Below, in pieces: positions 34,827 through 39,910 of a stretch of 39,910 nt of DNA. The stretch covers positions 1-39,910 of the forward strand of contig JADGCV010000004.1 of the NCBI GenBank assembly GCA_015228815.1. Direction: 5' to 3'. Positions within the stretch are counted from its first letter, which is position 1, and each line of letters begins with the position of its first letter. Source of the DNA: Magnetococcales bacterium. GTDB lineage: Bacteria > Pseudomonadota > Magnetococcia > Magnetococcales > UBA8363. The translations under genes were made by a program, and so were the position numbers. Below the pieces are notes generated by a model. It ran no database searches. It saw only the letters and a list, made by a program, of their open reading frames with translations, and had not been told where the DNA came from.

Positions 34827-36218
34827 TCATGAGTTATCCACAGAATCTGTGGATAAGCCTGTGGATAATTCAGGAACAATCCCAACGAAAACGTTTTCGA
34901 CCGGATCGTGTTCCACCAGGAGGAGGCGACGAATGGCGCCATGAGGATCGTTGTGGCGATTGAGAAAGCGAACGGTCCGATAATCCTCGGAAGTTCCCCA
35001 GGCGACGCCATCGGCGAGCCGTTCGACGAGGACCTCGGCGCAGGTTCCCAGACGGCCCGGAATCGCTTGTGAAAAACGGAGCATTGCCGCTTCCCGCAAC
35101 AGCGCGGCCCGTTTGCGGATGACCGCGTCGGGAATCTGGAATCGGCTGGGAAACCGTGCCGCTGGCGTTCCGGGTCTTTGCGAATAGGGGAAGACATGCA
35201 ATCGGGTCAGGTCTGCCGCTTCAACCAATGACAGGGTATTGGCAAAGGCTTCCGGCGATTCGGTTGGAAATCCCGCGATCAGATCGGCCCCGAGGACGAC
35301 CCTTGGGTTGATCCGTCGCAATCGCTCGATACGGTCAAGGATGTCCCGTCGGCTGCCCTGGCGCCCCATTCTCTTGCGGATCGAATCATCGCCACTCTGG
35401 ATGGAAAGGTGCAGGTGGGGACAGAGCGGAGAACCGGGAAAGAACAATTCAAGCAAACGATCCTCCAGGTCCATCGGATCCACCGACGAAAGACGAATGC
35501 GCGCCTCCTTGCACAAAGGCAGCAACGCATGCACCATCCCGGCCAGGGAAGAACGGGGAAAACGATCGCGACCATAGGCGCCGATGTCGATACCCAGAAG
35601 GACCAGTTCGCGGCTTCCCGCCGCCAGCAACGCCCGCGCCTGTTCAAGCACAACCTCCGGAGCAGTGCTCACTCCGGGACCACGCACCTGGGGAATCAGG
35701 CAATAGGTACACCGACGATCGCATCCATCCTGAATCCGCAATAAGGAACGGGCCCGGTCGGAGGATGGATGGCCCGAGACATCGAACCATCCCCCTGGGT
35801 CGTTTTCTTCCAGGATGTCGGCGGAAGAGAGGATTGCCGGATCGTTGCGCCGGATCGATTCCTGGTACCGCCCCCAGCGCTGCCACAACTGTTTTTTTTC
35901 GGAATTTCCGAGCACCAGGGCGACATTGGCATGTTGCAGAAAGGTTTCGGGAGCACGATGGGCATAACATCCGGTCACGATCAGACGGGCCGAAGGATGG
36001 TCGCGGATCAATTTCCGGACCAGTTTTCGCGCCTGGCGTTCGCTCTCGCCGGTAACCGAACAGGTGTTGACGATGATCAGATCGGCCTCGTCCAGGCGAT
36101 GGGTCGTGCGGTAACCGTGCATACGCCCCATTTCGAGCAGGCGATCGGTTTCGAATTGATTCACCCGGCATCCCATGGTAAGGACAGTCACGGATGGAGC
36201 GGCAACATCTTCGTTCAT
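34827..36218 (-). CDS. mtaB: tRNA t6A37 methylthiotransferase MtaB
   Basis: A 463-residue radical-SAM enzyme that converts t6A37 to ms2t6A37 in tRNAs. It has an N-terminal MTTase domain with three cluster cysteines (MGCRVNQFETD, VNTCSVTGE, VTGCYAH), the radical-SAM CDRRCTYC near 160 and a C-terminal TRAM-like part. Its last 14 codons read through a cluster of consensus DnaA boxes, giving a repetitive LSTGLSTDS end. The gene converges on glnA and diverges from the nucleotidyltransferase-like gene. The start at 36,218 has a modest AGG site. Confidence 0.93.
   Translation of the reverse strand: MNEDVAAPSVTVLTMGCRVNQFETDRLLEMGRMHGYRTTHRLDEADLIIVNTCSVTGESERQARKLVRKLIRDHPSARLIVTGCYAHRAPETFLQHANVALVLGNSEKKQLWQRWGRYQESIRRNDPAILSSADILEENDPGGWFDVSGHPSSDRARSLLRIQDGCDRRCTYCLIPQVRGPGVSTAPEVVLEQARALLAAGSRELVLLGIDIGAYGRDRFPRSSLAGMVHALLPLCKEARIRLSSVDPMDLEDRLLELFFPGSPLCPHLHLSIQSGDDSIRKRMGRQGSRRDILDRIERLRRINPRVVLGADLIAGFPTESPEAFANTLSLVEAADLTRLHVFPYSQRPGTPAARFPSRFQIPDAVIRKRAALLREAAMLRFSQAIPGRLGTCAEVLVERLADGVAWGTSEDYRTVRFLNRHNDPHGAIRRLLLVEHDPVENVFVGIVPELSTGLSTDSVDNS
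34834..34868. promoter_or_regulatory. Cluster of three consensus DnaA boxes
   Basis: TTATCCACA occurs at 34,834-34,842 on the plus strand and at 34,848-34,856 and 34,860-34,868 on the minus strand. All three are perfect 9-mers within 35 bp. The flank at 34,620-34,830 contains several GATC sites and an AT-rich patch but no gene. Confidence 0.75.
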
Positions 36219-36274
36219 GGACCTGACGGGTTTCTCCCCCTCCCTTTCGTCATTGGCGACAGGATGCGTGTCTC

Positions 36275-37663
36275 ATGTTACCCTCATTGAAAAACGGATT
36301 CCCACCGTTCATCGTCAACCTTCTGGATGAACTCAATCGACTGATCGGTCCCATTCATCTGGTTGGCAGCGCGGTACGCAATGTCCTCCAGGGATGCCCG
36401 CTGAGCAACGATTTGAACATCCTGACCCCCCGACCTCTGGACCAGTGCCTCGAATCGCTGCGACAGGCGGGACACGACGCGGTTGGTGGCGGCAGCGGCG
36501 ACAAATCAATCTTTGTTCCCCTCAAGGGATGGGAAAAACCGAAGACCATCGAAATTTCCAAATTTCGCCACCGACCCGCCCAGAGTCCCACGGTGGAGGA
36601 AGACCTTCTGCATCGGGACATCACCGTCAATGCCATGGCCTACGCCTGGGCCGACGGTCCGCTGATCGACCCGTTCAATGGTCGGGGCGACCTTGCCTCG
36701 GGACGCATCCGTCTGGTCAACGGTCTGGAAACCCTGAAGGGAGACCCGCTGCGCGCCATCCGTCTGTTCCGCTTTTCCCTGCAACTGACCGCCACGCCCA
36801 ATCCCTCGGACCTGCAATCGAGCCTGGGAATTTCCCTGGACCAGGTCCCCCCGGAACGGATCCGGGTCGAACTGGATCGAATCTTTTCCTTTCCCCTGGA
36901 AACGCCGCAAAGTCGGGAACTGTTGTTCACTCTGTTCGATTCGAACCTGGGGATGGCCATGCTCCCCGAGTTGAAACGGCTCGACGGCATTACCCTGGCC
37001 GCGGAGCCTCGGGGTGCGACCGTCTGGCGCCATACCCTGAATACAGTCGTCGCCATTTCCCATTCCCCCAGGGAAGAAGACATCTCGTTGCTCGACCTGC
37101 GCTGGGCCACCATTCTGGCCGGTTTGGTCTTCCACGCCAAGGAATTGCGCCAACGACAACCGACCGATCCGGGTGGCGGACAGGAAAAGTCCATCCAGCA
37201 AATCACCACCATGCTTAACCGTCTCGGCTTTTCCAAACGACGCCAGAAGAAAATACTCTTCCTGCTCAACAATCTGCATCTTTCCTTTCCGTTCAGTGAC
37301 CGGGCATTGCGGCGACTGCTCGGGGAATCGGTTCCCATCGAAGGCCTGGTCACCCTGATCTTTCACTGGAAACAGGAACTGTTGCGTTGCACCGCCCCGG
37401 AAGAATGCCGGGAGCAAAACGAGTATTCACGAATCATCGAACGTTGCCGTGGTCTCAGGCGCGCAAGCACGACCCTCGGCAATGGCGACCTGGCCCTGAG
37501 TGGCGGCGATCTTCGGGAGATCGTGCGCCGTAGACCCGGACCCTGGCTTGGTCAATTGCAGCGCTGGCTTCTCGATTGGATCGGGGAGGATCGAAGCCGC
37601 AACACCCCGGACGCCGTGCGCAAGAAAGTCATCGAATGGATCTCCATCCAGGAAAAATTATGA
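36275..37663 (+). CDS. CCA-transferase/poly(A) polymerase family protein with altered active site
   Basis: A 462-residue class II nucleotidyltransferase homologue. The N-terminal head aligns with GG-VRD...DFD of CCA-adding enzymes but reads VGSAVRN and NDLNILT. The second metal-binding Asp is therefore Asn48, while Asp46 remains. RDITVNAMAYAW and GDPLRAIRLFRFS match the later family motifs. A degenerate HD-like region (TVWRHTLNTV) follows at about 255. It may be an inactive paralogue, a tRNA-binding protein or an altered enzyme. It starts 56 bp from the divergent mtaB gene, another tRNA-modifying gene. Confidence 0.82.
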   Translation: MLPSLKNGFPPFIVNLLDELNRLIGPIHLVGSAVRNVLQGCPLSNDLNILTPRPLDQCLESLRQAGHDAVGGGSGDKSIFVPLKGWEKPKTIEISKFRHRPAQSPTVEEDLLHRDITVNAMAYAWADGPLIDPFNGRGDLASGRIRLVNGLETLKGDPLRAIRLFRFSLQLTATPNPSDLQSSLGISLDQVPPERIRVELDRIFSFPLETPQSRELLFTLFDSNLGMAMLPELKRLDGITLAAEPRGATVWRHTLNTVVAISHSPREEDISLLDLRWATILAGLVFHAKELRQRQPTDPGGGQEKSIQQITTMLNRLGFSKRRQKKILFLLNNLHLSFPFSDRALRRLLGESVPIEGLVTLIFHWKQELLRCTAPEECREQNEYSRIIERCRGLRRASTTLGNGDLALSGGDLREIVRRRPGPWLGQLQRWLLDWIGEDRSRNTPDAVRKKVIEWISIQEKL

Positions 37664-37885
37664 TTGGAACCCTGGGCGTTCCCTTATTTTCCCAGCGTTT
37701 GGCGCCCGGACGCCCCCGGAAAAACATGCACGAAACGGCACAACGCCCCCGTCGAACGGGAAAAGGACGATTTCCCGTTGCCTTTCTCGGGTAAATCATT
37801 CATGTTTACCGCAGTGTCAGCGCTCAATGATAAAATAACGGTATCATCAAGGCATCAACCATCTTGAACGAGTGAGGAAGCTTTC

Positions 37886-38665
37886 ATGTCGAGACGCGGT
37901 CTTGTAGCGGGAAACTGGAAAATGAACGGGCTGATCGAGGCAGCCGATACATTGGTCGGAGGAATCCTCTCCGGCCTTTCCCAGAGAGAAGGGAAAAAAA
38001 ACCTTCCCGAAGTGCTGGTCTGCCCCCCGTTCACGGCCATTCAATCGGTTGGCAAACGCCTTGCCGGCTCTTCGGTGAAACTCGGTGGGCAGAACATGTC
38101 CGAGCACAAACCTGGCGCCCACACGGGTGAAATCACCGGCGACATGTTGACCAACATTGGCTGCACCTACGTCATCCTCGGTCATTCCGAACGCCGCAGC
38201 ATGTACGGTGAAACCTCCGACCTGGTCGGTCGCAAGATGGCCAGCGCCTATCGCGATGGCCTGACCCCCATCGTATGCGTCGGCGAAACCCTCGAAGAGC
38301 GTGAATCGGGAAAAACGCTTGATGTCATTCGCGAACAGGTCTCCGCGGTCTTCCCGAATCTTCCCGCCGACACCGCCAAACGGCAACAGCTGGTCCTCGC
38401 CTACGAACCGGTCTGGGCCATCGGCACCGGAAAAACCGCATCTCCCGAACAGGCCCAGGAAGTGCATGCCTTCATCCGCAAGATGCTGGTCGATCAACTG
38501 GGGCAGGACACCGCCGACAAGGTACGGATTCTCTACGGCGGTTCGGTCAAGCCGGACAACGCCGCGATCATCTTCTCCAAACCCGATGTCGATGGTGGTC
38601 TCATCGGCGGGGCGGCCTTGAAACCAGGCGATTTTCTTGCGATCATTGACGGCTACCCCGGTTGA
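37886..38665 (+). CDS. tpiA: Triosephosphate isomerase
   Basis: A 259-residue TIM barrel interconverting dihydroxyacetone phosphate and glyceraldehyde 3-phosphate. The catalytic Asn/Lys in AGNWKMNG, His in ILGHSERR and Glu in AYEPVWAIGTG are all present, as are the phosphate loops YGGSVKP and GLIGGAALK. GAGG precedes the ATG. It lies upstream of secG, an order found in many bacteria. Confidence 0.98.
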   Translation: MSRRGLVAGNWKMNGLIEAADTLVGGILSGLSQREGKKNLPEVLVCPPFTAIQSVGKRLAGSSVKLGGQNMSEHKPGAHTGEITGDMLTNIGCTYVILGHSERRSMYGETSDLVGRKMASAYRDGLTPIVCVGETLEERESGKTLDVIREQVSAVFPNLPADTAKRQQLVLAYEPVWAIGTGKTASPEQAQEVHAFIRKMLVDQLGQDTADKVRILYGGSVKPDNAAIIFSKPDVDGGLIGGAALKPGDFLAIIDGYPG

Positions 38666-38742
38666 TGACCGGAGGTATCCGCAGGCTAAGATTTTGATCA
38701 CTCCGCAGCGTTTGTCGAACCAGGGGATATTTCGAGTTCCGC

Positions 38743-39510
38743 ATGACACTCATCATTACTGTAGTCCATATCCTCGTTTCACTCGCCCTCATATTTGTCG
38801 TCCTGCTCCAAAAAGGCAGCGGCGCCGATATGGGGGCGGCGTTCGGCGGCAGCTCGCAAAGCGTCTTTGGCGCCCGTGGGTCGGGCAGTTTTCTTGGAAA
38901 ACTGACCGCCACCCTGGCCACCATCTTCATGGTCACAAGCCTTTCCCTGGCCTTTTTCACGACCCAGAAAGGGGCTGGCACCTCGGTCATGGGGGTTTCC
39001 TCCACCGAACCGACGGCCACGGAAAAGAAACAACCCGTCCCTGCCCCCGAAAACGACACGCCGCCATTGCCTCCGAAGGGACAATCCGCTCCCAGGGAGA
39101 AAGACGCCGCGTCCGAACCGGTCAAGGAAGGCGCCAAACCCGTTCCAACCATGGACAGTCCCGAAGCGCTCCCTCCAGTGGTCCCCAAGGACGGCGCTCC
39201 CAAGGACAGTGTTCCAGTCTCCCCGGCCTCCCCCCCGGTTCCCTTGAACGCCCCTTCCTCTTCCTCCAAGGATGAGACCATCTCCACGCCGATGGCGGTA
39301 CCGACTCAAGCCGCTACCACAAAAGAGCCCAAGGCCACGGCCTCCCCGGCACCTGAAGATGCCGCTCCCGTCGAGAAAAAAACTTCCGTCGAAGGAGAAG
39401 GTCCCTCCACTTCGGACAAAGAATCCAAATCAATTCCCGTCACTCCGGATAAAATGTCGCCAGAAAAAGCGACTCCCTCGACGGCAACCCAGGACAAGAC
39501 CGCACCATAA
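38743..39510 (+). CDS. secG: Preprotein translocase subunit SecG with long Pro-rich tail
   Basis: SecG assists SecYE in protein export. Residues 1-75 are the normal two-helix SecG: VVHILVSLALIFVVLLQKGS, then GGSSQSVFGARG and a second membrane segment. About 180 further residues are low-complexity Pro/Ser/Lys/Glu-rich sequence; SecG is normally 75-130 residues long. The tail is probably disordered and periplasmic or cytoplasmic depending on topology. It starts 77 bp after tpiA and is probably co-transcribed. Confidence 0.93.
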   Translation: MTLIITVVHILVSLALIFVVLLQKGSGADMGAAFGGSSQSVFGARGSGSFLGKLTATLATIFMVTSLSLAFFTTQKGAGTSVMGVSSTEPTATEKKQPVPAPENDTPPLPPKGQSAPREKDAASEPVKEGAKPVPTMDSPEALPPVVPKDGAPKDSVPVSPASPPVPLNAPSSSSKDETISTPMAVPTQAATTKEPKATASPAPEDAAPVEKKTSVEGEGPSTSDKESKSIPVTPDKMSPEKATPSTATQDKTAP

Positions 39511-39642
39511 CCATGGCACTGGACTCCGATCATAAGAAATCTCATTGAAGATTAGCAGGTTGCACGATTCACCAAAACCGTGTCGTCTGTTGGTTTCGCA
39601 AGAATTTCCATGGTCGAGGAACAGTCAGCACCTCGAACCGAG

Positions 39643-39910
39643 TCACGCCTTGTCCGAGAAAATGTCGTCCAGGGACTGGGCATCCACAAACCGAAGACTC
39701 CATTCTTCCAGGGAAGATGGCTCGGCCTTGGCAATTTTTTCGCTAGCCCATTCGGGAACGGCGCCAAAACGGCGTTGCAATAAGCGGGTCAGCATATTGG
39801 CCTCGCCTTCCTTTCGACCTTCCTTTCGGCCTTCCTTTCGGCCTTTCTGAATCCCAAATCGTTCCACGCTCGAAATGTAAGGCATTTGTTGGCGCTCCTC
39901 GAAGTCAGCA
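39643..39910 (-). CDS. Rpn-family nuclease/transposase-like protein, C-terminal part (cut by window end)
   Basis: Only the last 89 or so codons are inside the window; the frame stays open through the right edge. ERQQMPYISSVERFGIQKG, the tandem KEGR repeats, and the DUF4351-like LLQRRFGAVPEWASEKIAKA are typical of the Rpn (PD-(D/E)XK) protein tail. The Lys-Glu-Gly repeats come from tandem 12-bp units at about 39,803-39,846. The nuclease domain would be outside the window. Confidence 0.8.
   Translation of the reverse strand, partial: ADFEERQQMPYISSVERFGIQKGRKEGRKEGRKEGEANMLTRLLQRRFGAVPEWASEKIAKAEPSSLEEWSLRFVDAQSLDDIFSDKA
39803..39846. repeat. Tandem 12-bp repeats in the Rpn-family gene
   Basis: About three and a half copies of CCTTCCTTTCGG-type units encode Gly-Arg-Lys-Glu repeats. 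Copy number in such tracts often varies between relatives. Confidence 0.7.

Noticed and set aside
34641-34832. 63-codon frame downstream of glnA
   Set aside because: It runs through the glnA terminator hairpin and has no supporting features.
37664-37867. Short open frames between the CCA-like gene and tpiA
   Set aside because: Arg/Pro-rich translations without ribosome sites or family features; treated as intergenic.

Overview
The window looks like chromosome of a Gram-negative proteobacterium with an integrated mobile element in its middle. The host genes (a LapB/HlyD-type secretion pair, PilZ proteins, PomA/MotB-like stator proteins, AmtB-GlnA with a sigma-54-type promoter, SecG, TpiA, MtaB) and a lineage-type Rpn tail with Lys-Glu-Gly repeats fit a magnetotactic-type alpha/eta-proteobacterium such as Magnetococcia. 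That placement is an inference from gene style; no 16S or magnetosome gene is present.

Left host region (1-13.3 kb), almost all on the minus strand. Read in transcription order it runs prmA, motA/pomA-like, motB-like, two PilZ proteins, a type I secretion ABC transporter, its HlyD adaptor, a UPF0104 flippase-like membrane protein, a DapF-like epimerase and then a separate chemotaxis receptor. Many of these genes overlap by 1-4 bases, so stator, c-di-GMP receptors and secretion system appear to be one operon. Several proteins deviate at family-defining residues: the MotB-like protein lacks the channel Asp, the ABC ATPase lacks its switch His, and the DapF-like protein has Ser for the first catalytic Cys.

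Integrated element (13,327-25,547). A tRNA-Phe gene is followed directly by a tyrosine integrase. A perfect 50-bp copy of the tRNA 3' half recurs 12.2 kb downstream, so these are attL and attR. Inside is a compact leftward operon: BcepMu gp16-like protein, Bro-N protein, primase-helicase, small protein, TerS-like protein, TerL ATPase, a 109-residue unknown, TerL nuclease and an excisionase-like protein. A divergent XRE repressor faces it. To the right lie a repeat-rich, inverted-repeat-bounded candidate replication origin, a Mor-like activator, a second tyrosine recombinase and a HigBA toxin-antitoxin pair. No portal, capsid, protease or tail gene is present. The layout is that of a phage satellite (PICI-like), with the unusual feature of a TerL cleanly divided into two genes separated by a third.

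Right host region (25.5-39.9 kb). Next to attR sits an ATPase + TOPRIM-like pair resembling AbiL/OLD-type defence modules, bracketed by a REP-like repeat whose hairpin loop is inverted between the copies. Then come two poorly characterised proteins, a TPR-glycosyltransferase, amtB-glnA, mtaB (whose 3' end carries three consensus DnaA boxes), a CCA-transferase-family protein with a degenerate active site, tpiA, secG with a long Pro-rich tail, and the 3' part of an Rpn-family gene cut by the window end.
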